Notes: generated by a model not told the origin, from the sequence alone. A stretch of 59,778 nt of DNA from Cudoniella acicularis (GCA_013054445.1 JAAMPI010000147.1:1-59778), one strand, 5' to 3'; positions 11,531 through 23,809 are shown, counted from the first letter of the stretch. Numbers and translations: made by a program.

Positions 11531-11536
11531 ACGCGT
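11531..11536 (+). promoter_or_regulatory. Second ACGCGT element, in the SMC1 leader
   Basis: This ACGCGT ends 10 bases before the start codon at 11546, so it is probably inside the transcribed leader. It may be a chance occurrence. Confidence 0.3.
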
Positions 11537-11545
11537 TTGATCGAG

Positions 11546-14500
11546 ATGGGGAAGCTCATAAGACTCGAGCTCTCCAGTAGGCTGCTGCAATCCATATTTT
11601 GGGAACTGCGCTGACAACTATATAGACTTCAAATCTTATAAAGGGCACCATATTCTCTTGTTTGGTGACTCTTATTTTACCTCTATCATTGGCCCTAATG
11701 GCTCCGGAAAGTCCAACTCGTAAGTTTCTTGTCACTTCTTATAAGCGTTAGTCTTGATACCGTTACCAGCATGGATGCGATTTCCTTCGTCCTGGGAATT
11801 AAATCGTCGCAACTTCGATCCACACACCTACGAGATCTAGTTTACCGCGGCCGAGTCTTGAAGACCTCGAAGATTAATGATGATGGATCCGCCGCTGCAC
11901 CTGCCACGAATGGACACGCCAATGGCGACGAGGTAGGTTCCGACGAGGAGTCACAGTCACAACGACCAACGCGCAATGATCCCAAAAGTGCCTGGGTCAT
12001 GGCTGTGTACGAAGACGATGCCGGCGATGAGCAGAAATGGAAACGTACCATCACGAACCAAGGCGCAAGCGAGTATCGTATCAACGACCGTCTGGTCACT
12101 GCGCAGCAATACAATGAAGCTTTGGAGGCAGAAAATATTCTCATCAAGGCTCGAAATTTTCTAGTTTTTCAGGGGGATGTAGAGCAGATCGCGTCGCAGT
12201 CCCCCAAGGACCTTACTCGGCTGATCGAGATGGTCTCGGGCAGCCTAGAGTACAAGGCCGAATATGAGCGTTTGCAGGATGAAGCAGAACAGGCGGCGGA
12301 AAATCAGAACTACAACCTACACAGACGACGAGGCATCAATTCGGAGATCAAGCAATATCAGGAGCAGAAAAAAGAAGCCGAAGCATTCCAAAACAAACAG
12401 GATGAGAGAGATGATGCAATCGTTCAACACATTTTATGGAAATTATACCACTTCCAACGTGTAATGGAAGAATCTAGTGCCAGCATCGAGGAACACCAGA
12501 ATGAATTGAAGGAATTTCGTCGAGGTGTTGAGGCTTTCGAGAAACAGCTCGAGGAGGCTCGCCAAGCTTCTTCGAAAGTGAGCAAAGATGTCTCCCGTGT
12601 CGAACGAAGCATCAAGAAGAAAGAAAAGGAGGTGGAAGAAAAGGAGAATTTGCTAGTTCCTATTACCGAGAAAGTTGAGCGTACAACCGAGGACCAAGAA
12701 AAGCAAGTTAGACGATTGGAGAAGTTGTGCGAAGACCGTGACCTGTATGAAACGAATGCTAAGGATGCTCAAAGGCAGCTGTCCGTGGTTGAGAAAGCAC
12801 AAAAGCAATTTCAGGCTCAGTGGGAGGAGACGATGAAGAAGCAAGGGAAGCAACTCAGTGAGGCTGATCTCAAAGAGTACAACACGCTCAGATCTCAAGT
12901 TGTTGCGAAGACATCCAGCAACCAGTCCAAATTAGACAATCTTGTTCGTCAAATGAAGACTGATGAAGTCACATTTAATAGCCTGAAGGGGAAAGTAGAA
13001 GGATTTCAGGCATCCGTGGAAAAGCTCGAGGCTGAAGTCAAGACTATTGAACAGCGAAAGGAGAGCATCAAGAATACCGTGAAAGAGACTACACAAGAGA
13101 TTGAGAAGAAGAAAAAGGAGTGCAACACCATCCACTCTGAGAGAGTTCGTAAGAATCAACGACGCAGAGAACTCGAAGAAAAATTGCAAGAAATTTTCAA
13201 TACTCTAGCAGCAGCTAGAGATAGCGAGAAACAGAGCAGGAAAGAAATGAACACCAAAGAAACGATCATCAAATTAAAACGAATTTTCCCTGGCGTTCGA
13301 GGTCGTGTTGGTGATCTTTGCAAGCCCAAGCAAAGCAAATACGACGAAGCTGTCATTACAGCTCTTGGCCGCGATTTCGACTCTGTTATAGTTGATACGG
13401 AGAAAACTGGTACAGAGTGTGTTCAATATCTGAAGGACCAACGCTCGTCCCCTATGACATTCATACCCCTTGATAATATCAAAGTCACTGCTGTAGATTC
13501 TAGTTTCAAAGGCCTCGCAAAAGCTCGCCTGACTATCGATACTATTGATTTCGATTCAGCAGTCGAGCGAGCAATGACTTATGCCTGCGGAAGCTCCATC
13601 ATTTGCGATGATATGGCCACTGCGAAACAAATCCGCTATAAAAAGGGGATCGAAGTCAAGGCCGTCACGTTAGATGGTTCAGTCATTCATAAAACTGGAC
13701 TGATGACAGGAGGTAGAGGAGAGGAAAAGTACAAGCGCAAATTTGGAGGGCAGGATGTAGAACTTCTCGAGATTCAGAGACAAAAGATAGACGAGCAACT
13801 TCAGCCATTACAAAGAGCTGATCGCCGCAGTTCGGAAGAGGAGATGCTGCAGAGTACCATCACTGGACTAGAACAGCGCCTCAATTACGCCAAAAGCGAG
13901 CTCGCAGCATTTGACAAAAATCTTGCTAGCAGCAAGAAGGCGCTAGCCCACGAGCAGCGACAACTGGCTGAAATGCGGCCAAAATATGAAGAGAAGGAAT
14001 CAAGTCTTGAGAGTATTCGTGATACTGTCAAAGAATTTCAAGAAGCTGTCGGAAAGGTCGAGGACGGAATCTTCTCTGAGTTCTGCAAGAGACTAGGATA
14101 TTCTGACATTCGAAGTTATGAGGCTCAACAAGGAAGCTTGGAGCAGGAGGCTGCAGAGAAGAAGAACGCTTTCGAGATCCAGAAAGGAAGATTAGAGCGT
14201 GATTTGAAGTGGCAGAAGGGGGAATATAACGAATTGAACAAACGTGTGAAATTGATGGAGCAGCAAATCAAGAATTACGAACACGACAAGGAAATGTATC
14301 TCAAAGAAAAAAGCAAACTCGAAGACGGTATCGACGTAGACAGAGCAGAGATAACTCAGCTCGAGGATGAACTTCACAAGCAGAAGGAAAAGCTTGCTGC
14401 AAGGAATGAGAAGGTAAATCAGGCTCGAGGCGAGCTCCAAAAGCGCAGCAAGGAGATCGACAATCGCACAAAAGCGATTACTGCTTTAGAGACCGAGATG

Positions 14501-15543
14501 CAACGAAATAGTGCCGGGAGATATGCTTTACTCCGACGCTGTAAACTCGAACAAATCGCGATTCCTCTCACACCACAATCACGGAAGCTCGACACGCTTC
14601 CTGTGGATGAGAACTTGCTTCAGACTGATCCTGACGCCATGGACGTTGATGAAGATGAGGATGATGAGGATGAAGTCCTACGGGAGGCCATGAAAGACTA
14701 TGGTATTGAAGTTGATTTTAAAAATCTGGATGAAGATCTAAGAACGGTAGGTTTTAGTTCCATGAGTGCTCTCCATATTACTGACAAGAGCTAGCCTGAT
14801 GACGATGATGTTGAGGAACAGCTTCTTCAAAAAATAACTGATTTGAATGCCGAACTCGAGAAGCTCAACCCCAATATGCGTGCTGTTGATCGACTAGATG
14901 GGGTTGAAGCCCGCTTAAAATCAACCGAAAAAGATTTCGAGGATGCTCGACGAGCAGCCAAACAATCTCGCGACGCCTTCAATGAGGTGAAAGAAAAGCG
15001 GTTTGAACTTTTTAATAAGGCGTTCACGCATATCTCCGAACAAATATCGCATGTCTACAAAGATCTCACACGGTCAGCTGCCTTTCCACTTGGTGGTCAA
15101 GCATATTTGGACACAGAAGATGGTGATGCGCCGTATCTCTCTGGTATCAAATATCATGCTATGCCTCCGCTGAAGCGTTTCCGAGATATGGAACATCTCT
15201 CTGGTGGTGAGAAGACCATGGCTGCTCTTGCACTTTTATTCGCAGTGCATTCGTATCAACCAAGCCCTTTCTTCGTGTTGGATGAAGTTGACGCAGCGCT
15301 TGATAATGCAAATGTTGAGAAAATCAAGAATTACATCCGAGAGCACGCCGGACCTGGCATGCAGTTCATTGTCATCAGTTTGAAAACTGGCCTGTTCCAG
15401 GGAAGTGAAAGTTTGGTGGGGGTATTCAGGGATCAAGAGGCGAATAGTTCAAAGACATTGACACTTGATGTAAGTGACCTGTTCGAATTCCCGAATCGTG
15501 TAATACTAACTTCGCAATTCAGCTTCGTAAATACAAGCCTTAG
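11546..15543 (+). CDS. smc1: Cohesin subunit SMC1
   Basis: SMC1 pairs with SMC3 at the hinge to form the cohesin ring that holds sister chromatids together. Five exons: 11546-11576, 11626-11719, 11770-14746, 14795-15469 and 15523-15543, total 1265 residues, the usual length. The start MGKLIRLELSNFKSYKG is the family N-terminus. Walker A is IIGPNGSGKSNS (residues 33-40). A coiled coil follows to about residue 530, then the hinge (about 530-690, starting RIFPGVRGRVGDL), then the second coiled coil with an acidic stretch near residue 1000. The C-terminal ATPase head has signature LSGGEKTMAALAL (about residue 1168) and Walker B FFVLDEVDAALDN. Splicing of the last intron gives a short ..TLDLRKYKP end. 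All junctions keep frame and the gene appears intact. Confidence 0.97.
11577..11625 (+). other. SMC1 intron 1
   Basis: GTAGGC..TATATAG, 49 bp, with a CTGACAAC branch-point-like sequence. It joins ELS to NFKSYKG in frame. Confidence 0.85.
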
Positions 15544-16315
15544 TTATCCGTGGTGCATTGAATTAAGCTCTTGGATTTTCTGCGGCGAAAGGCGGTTGTA
15601 AGATTACATTATTCGCCTTGGGAATTAGGAACTGGGAAGAAGGTTGCATGCAGATCATGGGTCATGATAATCTTGCAGTTGTACGTGTACATGACTAAGT
15701 GATTTTTGCAAAAAGGGGCTCTATGATTACATGTGAGGCTGGGATTCTAGGCGATACCAATTGACACTTTACTGGGAGTAATGCATTGAGTTTCGCGTAC
15801 CAAGCGTTCGGGTTGTTTGAAACTGGAAACGTGACTGGGGATTGTCAAGGCATAAGACAACTATCCGGGCATTTGACGAACCGCATTAATTTGAAATGGA
15901 AGGCAACTTCTAGAGCATAGTCCTTGAAACTTTCCGTGGACGATAAGCTATCACGAATGATAGTCGGCTCGAGCTTGCATCAAGTTTTGTCTCGATTCAA
16001 AGTGGGCTAAGAATGGAACGGAACTAAAAATATATTGTGTAGACTCAAAACGCCCAATGGAACAATATTCAAAGTCCATGTGTGTAACCGGCAAGTAAAC
16101 ATTCAAAATCGCGAGAACTGTGAAATGAGTTTATATACTCCTGACCAAAAATCATGTACAGTAACATGATGACTCAACAAGTTAACCCAAAGTCAACAAC
16201 TTCGCGCCAATGGATCCCAGTGACAGAGCGATTAAATAGTCTGTCTCTATTTGTAATATTTGCTCCCGGGTATTATGTTGCCTTTCTCTTAGCCGCAGTG
16301 GCCCTTCCCCGTTCG
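15544..16315. other. Convergent intergenic region, no gene seen
   Basis: 3' flank of SMC1 and of the DUF7704 gene. There are no sustained open frames and no recognised RNA. Confidence 0.5.
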
Positions 16316-16759
16316 CTATCTAGTCCTATGCCTCCCAAGAAACACATCCTCATAGAGGCACCCACATACACAAAAAAAAACATTTCCCCAAGCCATAGAG
16401 TTCCACTCCCAAAATTTCCAATAAATCCCGAACCCTAAGCTTTTCACACTGTAAAGGTGCCCAAAATCTGCAATCAACAATCCGACGAGCACCGTTCGCC
16501 AAACGTTTAGGTCTGAAGTGCTCCTCAATACCAATGCTTCATTGAGAGTGAAGAGCAGGTACAAGTTGGCGAGTTGAGTGAGTGCAATGGTGGTACTGAG
16601 CGGAAGAGCCAAAGGGGCTGGAGAAGATGGGTCCGTAAGTGTGAGATAAGTGCTAGGGTGAAGATGCGCGAAGTATGCGCCTACCAGGGCGGAGAGAGGC
16701 TCTGCAACAAGGAAGAAGAAGGAATAGATGCGGGGAAGTGCGAACCCTGGGCTAGGCAT
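16316..16759 (-). CDS. DUF7704-type small integral membrane protein
   Basis: A single exon encodes 147 residues. The opening LPRIYSFFFLVAEPLSALVG, followed by AYFAHLHPSTYL, is characteristic of a Pezizomycotina membrane family (DUF7704) whose function is unknown. Four hydrophobic stretches are visible: about residues 10-30, 55-75, 85-105 and 120-137. The C-terminus is short and basic. The ATG at 16759 is in frame and gives the family's usual N-terminus. A function cannot be assigned from sequence. Confidence 0.75.
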   Translation of the reverse strand: MPSPGFALPRIYSFFFLVAEPLSALVGAYFAHLHPSTYLTLTDPSSPAPLALPLSTTIALTQLANLYLLFTLNEALVLRSTSDLNVWRTVLVGLLIADFGHLYSVKSLGFGIYWKFWEWNSMAWGNVFFCVCGCLYEDVFLGRHRTR

Positions 16760-18007
16760 ACTCGGTGCGGTTATTTCTGAGAGCCGGGTTACAAAAAGGT
16801 AGGGTGTTTACAGTAGGATAGTTACTTACAAATATCGTAGGTGGACTTTTCAATTTGGACAAGCGGGTTTCCTATTCCTAGGCTTCTACTTGAAGCTAAA
16901 AGATTTTGCTCCTGTGATATATTCTTAACACTACTTGGTGTGTAGGTTAAACAGGAAGCCGGGGTACCCAGGTAAAACCCAACCGAGTACTTGTTGCTCA
17001 GATGCGTCCTATCAGATGTGATGGGTGGAAGATCAAGTGGTGTGATGAGATGATTCCAAAGGGCTCGGGAGGCAGCTTCTTGTTCCAGTAAACGGCAGAT
17101 CAACAAACGGGAGAGGGTGCTTCTAGGATTTTCGAGTGCTGAGTGCTGAATTTTGCAATTGCTTTTTAGCCTTATCGATCTGTCAAGGCAGAGATGATGT
17201 GATGGTGTCGTGCTTCAAGATTCCAATTTTTCTCCCAAACTTGGGCGACGTTAGATCAGGCGCAGGCGAGCGAGGACAGGATGAAACGCACAGGATATAC
17301 CTTGCGTTGAGGCTTGTTCCTGATCATCGACTAGGATTGAAATGAAGACATCTTAATGCGCCACAGGAGCTCGCAGCTCGCAGCACGCAGATTCCGATGG
17401 CGTCTGCACTCCTGAGCCCAAAGTCGAGAGTTCTGAGCGACTCATGCACGAAGTATACGTGCGATTCAGCAGCAATTCATGACGACTCGTAAAAGCAAAA
17501 CAGAGCGTCTCAGAGAAAGACCAGCAGGGGGGACGGAAACTCCGCGCCGCGAAAACACCGGCACCCGGCACCGGTTCAATATCGTTGATCAGCCTTGCAC
17601 TGGCTTGCGTAGGTTTTATGGTGTCCTGAGGCAAAGGCGGCCGGCCAGTCCAAGGATTATTCCCAAAAGGCTTTGTTTTGAAAAATAACGTCGCTCCGTC
17701 CTTGAAAAAGCACTCCTGCCAGTCTCCCCACGCTCTCTTTATCTCACTATCGGCCGACCTCCTCGAAACATCAAATCCACCTGTCGTTACTACTTCTCTC
17801 TATAAGTTTGCGGCCCCGGTCGCATAGCATTCCTTCGCTGCCAAACATTCATTGGATTCTAATTGATCGAGCTCTCGTTCTTCGCGTCACCTTGCTGACT
17901 GCGAGTTGCTGTACATATTCACCTCCCCTCATATTCCCCCATCGTTCAACCCGTACGCAGCTTCGATCTACCCTCGTCACTACCTATTACTCAACTTCGA
18001 CGACACT
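16760..18007. other. Divergent intergenic region
   Basis: Promoter space for the DUF7704 gene (minus) and the F-box/WD40 gene (plus). The right half (17700-18007) is pyrimidine-rich and looks like a long leader. The open frame could extend upstream to 17906, but ATG 18008 gives a more typical protein start. No other gene was recognised. Confidence 0.45.
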
Positions 18008-20040
18008 ATGACGAGAGTCTTCCCTATCGATGAGTGGGCTCCCGCCCATTCATCGCGGATGTCGACCAGCGACTTCAGCACTGCCACAGGATCTGACGAT
18101 GTTTTCGACACGAAGAGTTCTGTGCCGCCTTCACGATTTCGAAATCGCCAGAGGTCGCTACCTTTCGGACCTGATGCGGATATATCTGCAAGCTCTGAGA
18201 AACTATCTCTTAGGGAAAAGTCACAGACCCAGGAGGAGAGCAAGAAGGAAGGCGGTATTCGCGGTTTCATAAGAAGAGCTTCGGTGTCAATTAAGAGGAG
18301 ACAACGTCGTCACTCGCACGCGGCGCACGCTGTAGAAGAAAGGCCACAAACAGCCGCGTCCCCGTGGCATCGTTTGAGGCAGGCGGCCAGCTTCAACAGA
18401 CATTCAAGATGCTTCCCTGCCCAGTGTTTCGAGGCCGAAGTCTCTACCGACTCCACAGAGGACTTCCTCTCGCCAATTCCAGGATATAATGGCGCTCCTC
18501 CCATCATACCTCGTGGGAGTGGAGGAGAGGCTGCTCGAGCAACAGCCGCTGCACAAAACGAGTTCCTTTTCGGACGGCATCGCCATCTACACCAGCTAGA
18601 AGACCGTGAAAGTGGCATTGGCATAGCACTTATGACCGTAGATACAACTCAAAGTATACAAGATCCGTCTATCAGTTACAAAGATTTCATTGGGGAACTG
18701 CCTGTCGAACTAGCTATTCACATTCTCGAACGCCTAGATCATCATGCACTCGTAAGGGCATCGCTAGTATCAAAAAGATGGCAAGAAGTCTCAAGCTCGC
18801 CCCACGTGTGGCGGGAGGCTTTCATTCGGGAAAAATCAAGAACATATGCTATGAGCACTCCGCTCCCGCTTGGAGCTGGCTTAGGGCTACCGCCGTTCAG
18901 CCCTGATCATGATTGGAAGGACCTTTACCGGATTCGACAGGAACTGGAGCGGAATTGGTTGGAGGGGGCTGCCGAGCCCATATATTTGAATGGGCATACA
19001 GACAGCATATATTGCGTGCAGTTTGATGAGTAAGTGACTCCCAAATGTTTACTATAAATAAGGGCCTAACACCTCCCAGATCTAAGATTATTACTGGCTC
19101 GAGAGACAAGACGATCCGGGTCTGGGACATGCAAACATACACCTGTAGCTTGATAATTGGCCCCCCTGATATCATTGGAAACAATGCAATCATGACCGGA
19201 GAAGATGGAAGGTCACAACATTATGCGACGATGCCGGATAGTAGCCGCCAAGCTCAATCTATACCGAGAGCAGTTTCCTATCCGATTCACCACAATCAGT
19301 CCATCTTGTGCCTGCAGTATGACGAGCATATTTTAGTCACAGGCTCCTCAGACAGCACCTGTATTGTCTACGATATCAAAGATAACTACAAGCCCATCAT
19401 GAGACTAGCTGGGCATACAGCTGCAGTGCTTGACCTTGCATTTGATGATCGCTACATCGTTACTTGCTCAAAGGATGTTAGCATTATTGTTTGGGATCGA
19501 GCAACGGGCGCCATGATTAAGCAGCTTCGAGGTCATGCAGGTCCGGTTAATGCAGTGCAGATGAGAGGCAATACTATCGTCAGCTGTAGTGGAGATTTTC
19601 GAGTCAAGCTATGGAATATCGATACTGGGAAGAATATCCGAGAATTTTCTGGCCATACCAAGGGTTTAGCTTGCAGCCAGTTCTCCGATGATTCAAAATA
19701 TATCGCTTCGGCTGGAAATGACAAGATTATTCGTATCTGGGACGCGAATACTGGAGAGTGCCTTCATAACCTTGCGGCACATGACAATCTTGTTCGATCT
19801 TTGCATATTGATTCCGTTAGTGGAAGGCTGGTCTCTGGAAGTTATGACCAAGACATCAAAGTTTTTGACATGGAATCTGGGCGCCTACTGCTAGACTTTC
19901 CAAAGTGGCACTCAAGCTGGGTACTCGGAGCCAAATCGGATTATCGACGGATTATCAGCACTGGTCAAGATCCAAAGATCTTGATAATGGATTTTGGCTT
20001 GACAATTCGCGGCATTGAGAAGCTAGAGAGTCGTCGATAA
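18008..20040 (+). CDS. F-box and WD40-repeat protein (SCF substrate receptor type)
   Basis: Two exons, 18008-19029 and 19080-20040, 660 residues; the 50-bp intron (GTAAGT..CCCAG) joins QFDE to SKIITGSRDK. The N-terminus (about 200 residues) is Ser/Arg-rich and low-complexity. The F-box lies at about residues 219-268 (FIGELPVELAIHILERL, then ASLVSKRWQEVSSSPHVW). The C-terminal half is a WD40 propeller of about seven blades with clear GH..WD pairs, for example LRGHAGPVNAVQ and FSGHTKGLA. This architecture, as in Fbw7, beta-TrCP and Met30, recruits phosphorylated substrates to the Skp1-Cul1 ubiquitin ligase. I cannot say which substrate. It is not obviously Met30/SconB. Confidence 0.9.
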
Positions 20041-20835
20041 TTGTATAAATCAGGAACATTTTCATACATTTTTTTTTACAGCGCGGCGTTTACACATCTA
20101 GACAGGGCGAAGAAGATTGAGGGTGTTTAATCGACCCCTGGTGTTTATTTTCGCTGGCATTTTTCTGGCATGGTTTTGGCGCAGCATGGAAAGATTGTGA
20201 AAGCCCTGGTGAGGCTTAATGTGGCGGATCATTTGTGCTATCTCTAGCAAACGTTACCTTCTTTTAGTCTCTGCCTATCTCGGTGAATTAAGCATAATCA
20301 TAATACTCAAACAATGCTATGAGCGCTGGTGTGTCTATGATGCAAAGCAATTGATGATCGACCAAGAGGCTTTTGCATTTGCATTCAGAGCGTGGAGATC
20401 TCCAGCATTGCGAAGTAGTAGTTAGATTGGTTGACCGAGAAGTATGAATGGGTCACAAGTAGCTACTGCACTCGCATACTACTACGGAGCAGTCAACAAG
20501 ACCTGACATTTCACACTCTCGCAATGATTGAGCTACATTCGAACTGAGAACTAGATACTCACAAACTATCAGTCCAAGTGCCCGCATCAATGTCTTAAAA
20601 ATATTTTGTCCCCTTATCGTGGCTGGGCATTTCATCGACACCTTAGGCATCGTGAGACACCGCTGAAGAGTGCACGTGATTTTTTAAGGGGAGTTTCGCC
20701 TAGCGCACCTCGTTACCATTGGCTAATTGCCTAGGGCTAACCCGCACGTCAAAATTAAGCGAAGGTGTGGTCCTGAAAGTTCACGCAAAACTTTTGAATT
20801 TTGAATCTCGAACATCTCACGACAACACCGCAATT
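20041..20835. other. Intergenic, promoter of the eS7 gene
   Basis: 3' flank of the F-box/WD40 gene, then the ribosomal protein promoter. No further coding or RNA gene was recognised. Confidence 0.5.
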
Positions 20836-21804
20836 ATGAGCGCCCTCAACAAGATCGCGGCCAACAGCCCATCGCGCGCAAAGCCCTCAGAGCTCGAGAC
20901 CAGCATTGCTGGCGCTCTTTACGACCTCGAGACCAACACCTCCGACCTCAAGGCCGCGCTCCGCCCCCTTCAATTCGTTTCCGCAAAAGAGGTGAGCAAT
21001 TGATCCGAATACACAGGTCTCTAGATATACAGCAGAGAAGGAAAATATGGAACGCAGCTTTCACGATCGAAAAAGCGACTCGGCGCCGGCATCAATCACA
21101 CAGACCGGTTATATCAAGCTTGAGATACAAATGAGATACAACATGTGTTTGGATTTTGAGTCGGCGTCTCAGTTGTGGAATCGGACGGGCTGCGGACCAC
21201 TGATTTTCTTCTTCCTTTCAAAGAAAGAGTCAAGAAAGTGGAGCTCGCATGCTGACTTTGATCGCATTGTAGATTGAAGTTGGCCACGGCAAGAAGGCTA
21301 TTGTCATCTTTGTCCCCGTCCCATCCCTTCAAGGCTTCCACAAGGTGCAGCAACGGTATGTTTAAGACTCGCAATTCCACTATTATTGGGTCAATCCACC
21401 GGATTGTCCAAGAACGCATCTAACGCTATGTCTTTAGTCTCACCCGTGAGCTCGAGAAGAAGTTCTCCGACCGTCACGTCCTGATCCTAGCATCCCGCCG
21501 CATTCTCCCCCGACCAAAGCGATCCAACCGCTCCCGTACATCCCTTACACAAAAGAGACCCCGCTCGCGAACACTCACTGCCGTACATGATGCCATTCTT
21601 ACCGATCTCGTCTTCCCAGTTGAGATTGTCGGCAAGCGCCTCCGCACCAAGGAAGATGGCAGCAAGGTCTTGAAGGTCGTTCTTGATGAGAAGGAGAAGG
21701 GTGGTGTTGACCACAGACTTGATACTTACTCCGAGGTGTACCGAAAATTGACTGGACGTGGTGTCGGTTTCGAATTCCCTCAAGGTGGTGCAACCGAGTA
21801 CTAG
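20836..21804 (+). CDS. rps7: 40S ribosomal protein S7 (eS7)
   Basis: Three exons, 20836-20991, 21273-21355 and 21438-21804, encode 201 residues, the normal eS7 length. The start is [20 protein letters not shown]. The centre has [20 protein letters not shown], then RKR-rich [15 protein letters not shown]. The end is [12 protein letters not shown]. eS7 is a structural component of the small ribosomal subunit. Intron 1 is long for this window (281 bp) and sits after codon 52; intron 2 is 82 bp. Both junctions keep frame. I looked for an intronic snoRNA and did not see a convincing C/D pair. Confidence 0.97.
20992..21272 (+). other. eS7 intron 1 (281 bp)
   Basis: GTGAGC..TTGTAG with a GCTGAC branch-point-like sequence near 21251. 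It is longer than most introns in the window. Confidence 0.85.
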
Positions 21805-22006
21805 ATTCGAGGTGAAAAGTCTTGCTTGGGTGCATACGGATGGGATGAGCATTGGGCTGAGATTTGGCTGGTCTTACCTGTAATCATGGAGTCATAACTA
21901 GGTATTCAGAATTAGAATACCATATGCCATGAGCATCGATTCACGAACAAAGCAATTTTGCCAACGCTAATTATGCAAATATCAAATGGGTATATCGGTC
22001 CGCTCC

Positions 22007-23809
22007 CTAATCTTCTGTGATTCTCCCTACTCCTAGAACGCACCAATACGCCAATTCCCTTTTCTCTTTAACCTCTTTATCCCTACTAGCTGCCGTCAAG
22101 CCGGCCGCATCATCATGAGCAGCATCTGCTTCCCATTCAACTCTCACAAAAACTGGAATCTCAACCACATCTTCGTCTTCCTTCAGCGGCCCAGAATTTT
22201 TCTTCAGCTCCTCGCTTCTCAAAAACGCTGGCCCTTCTGTGCTCACAGAAGCAGGAATCACTTCAACTACAACACTCACCCAATTCCTGCCCCTTTCCCA
22301 AACCTTTCCAGCTTCGGCCTGATGCTGCCCCTCATTAGCCTCCGCCTTTGTTCTTCTCTTCTCACGCTCTGGACCCTTTCCCCCGCCTTCTCGTAGTGCT
22401 TCTTCCCATGCATCTGTATTAGCACCGACTTCGAATTGTGGGCATAACACCGTGACTTTGCTGGCGAAACGACCTGGTGTTTGTGCTGGAGTTGCTATAT
22501 TGATCCTCACACTTTCAAAAAGCGGGTTTTTAAATGTGAGTAAATATTGTGTAGGTTTCATGGGAGTGAGAAGGACTTCTCGTCCCGGTGCTGGAGACTG
22601 AAGAGGCTTGATAGAAATGCTAGGGATGTAATTCAACGCCACCAGACGTATTCGGAAACGCGTAGTCTGTACTTTTGACTCTGGTTTGGAGAGAATATGC
22701 CTGCATGTTCGGCAGCGCTTCGAGCGTTTCGTGCGGAGGAGGTATGCTATTGGGCGAAGGTCCGAAATGAAATGAGTGTTGTGAAATTGCTCCTTTTTCT
22801 GCTCGGCTGAGGCGGTACTATCCCAGCCTCCTGTGAGCAGGCGGTTGACAGCTTCTTCTTCTGATGAAATAGATGTGATTTGCAAGCCCTCGAGCGCATC
22901 TTGTGCTTCTCGCATAGCACCCTTCTTACCTTTCGCTTTCTTTTCTGCAAAGCTGCCGCCTGTGTAAAGGCCCATAATCCTTGACAGTGCTCCAGGTGAT
23001 CCGTAACCATATTCCCCTGTAAAGCCCAGTGCGCTGGCAGGGGAAGCCTCTGCGAGCTGTGATTGATAGAATGCCTTCAGATTTGAAAACTGGCTTTCGG
23101 GGTCAAGTTTCTCGTGCGGGTCAAGGTTCATGGTGCCTGGAATATCCTCTACAACCCCATCTTCATTCATCGTCGAGCCAGAGGTATCCCTGGTGCGTTC
23201 CTCGCGGTCCTTCCTCCGTTCTCGAGGTGTAACTATTGGTTTCCCGCCATTTTGAATCTTTGCCAGCTGTGCATATATCCCATTCGGCTTGTCGAATTGT
23301 ATTCCAATTTCCTTCGAACTCCATGAACAATACGCACAATTGAGTACGTATGGGCCGCTCTGAGTTGCATGTTCGGCACCGAGACCTTCTGGAGGTGCTT
23401 CAGTACTGCTGACAGATAATGGGGCCACACATATTGGGCATTGGAAGCAACTGCGGGTGCATCTTAAAAAGATATTAGCACCAGCTTGGATAGTGGGATC
23501 AGCTATTCTGTACCTGTTCCCTTCGCTCTTCACAGTACTGCTAGGGACCTCAAACAAACAATTCGGGCAGTACCATGTAACTATCTCATCCAGCACACAT
23601 CTTGGGCATCGTATTTGGTGGCAATCCTCGCAGTATAAAAGATGTTCCAGGGGATACAAGCTGTAGTTTGCTCTCGGAGCTCTTGGGTTGAATGTCCGAT
23701 CGTCGTTCTCCTCGTCGTCCACGGGGCCCTCTTCTCCTAGTCGACGCGTAGGAAGATTTGTCTCTGTGCAGGGACATTGAAAATAGGTGTAAGGCGTGAA
23801 AGAGGCCAT
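22007..23809 (-). CDS. Dynactin p62 subunit (DCTN4-like)
   Basis: p62 sits at the pointed end of the dynactin Arp1 filament and supports dynein cargo transport. Two exons, 23809-23514 and 23462-22007, 583 residues. The N-terminal half contains zinc-binding cysteine pairs: CPC near residue 14, CEDCHQIRCPRC, WYCPNC, CTRSCFQCPIC and CAYC. A later pair, CRTCRHIL, precedes a beta-rich C-terminal region. The 51-bp intron (23513-23463, GTACAG..TTTAAG, branch TGCTAAT) is removed so that EGNR joins CTRSCFQC. It is a multiple of three without stop, so unspliced RNA would also be open. Confidence 0.88.
   Translation of the reverse strand: MASFTPYTYFQCPCTETNLPTRRLGEEGPVDDEENDDRTFNPRAPRANYSLYPLEHLLYCEDCHQIRCPRCVLDEIVTWYCPNCLFEVPSSTVKSEGNRYRIADPTIQAGANIFLRCTRSCFQCPICVAPLSVSSTEAPPEGLGAEHATQSGPYVLNCAYCSWSSKEIGIQFDKPNGIYAQLAKIQNGGKPIVTPRERRKDREERTRDTSGSTMNEDGVVEDIPGTMNLDPHEKLDPESQFSNLKAFYQSQLAEASPASALGFTGEYGYGSPGALSRIMGLYTGGSFAEKKAKGKKGAMREAQDALEGLQITSISSEEEAVNRLLTGGWDSTASAEQKKEQFHNTHFISDLRPIAYLLRTKRSKRCRTCRHILSKPESKVQTTRFRIRLVALNYIPSISIKPLQSPAPGREVLLTPMKPTQYLLTFKNPLFESVRINIATPAQTPGRFASKVTVLCPQFEVGANTDAWEEALREGGGKGPEREKRRTKAEANEGQHQAEAGKVWERGRNWVSVVVEVIPASVSTEGPAFLRSEELKKNSGPLKEDEDVVEIPVFVRVEWEADAAHDDAAGLTAASRDKEVKEKRELAYWCVLGVGRITED
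23463..23513 (-). other. In-frame 51-bp intron in dynactin p62
   Basis: Donor GTACAG, branch GCTAAT and acceptor TTTAAG are present. Length 51 is divisible by three and contains no stop, so retention would add 17 residues between zinc-binding cysteine pairs. Confidence 0.75.

Larger units (their letters stand above)
10577..11545. other. Intergenic region upstream of SMC1
   Basis: The left half is AT-rich with no coding sign. The right part (11280-11545) is the SMC1 promoter and leader and carries two ACGCGT hexamers. No RNA gene was recognised. Confidence 0.5.

Noticed and set aside
20992..21272. snoRNA inside the long eS7 intron
   Set aside because: Ribosomal protein introns can host snoRNAs, but no paired C (RTGATGA) and D (CTGA) boxes or H/ACA layout were convincing.
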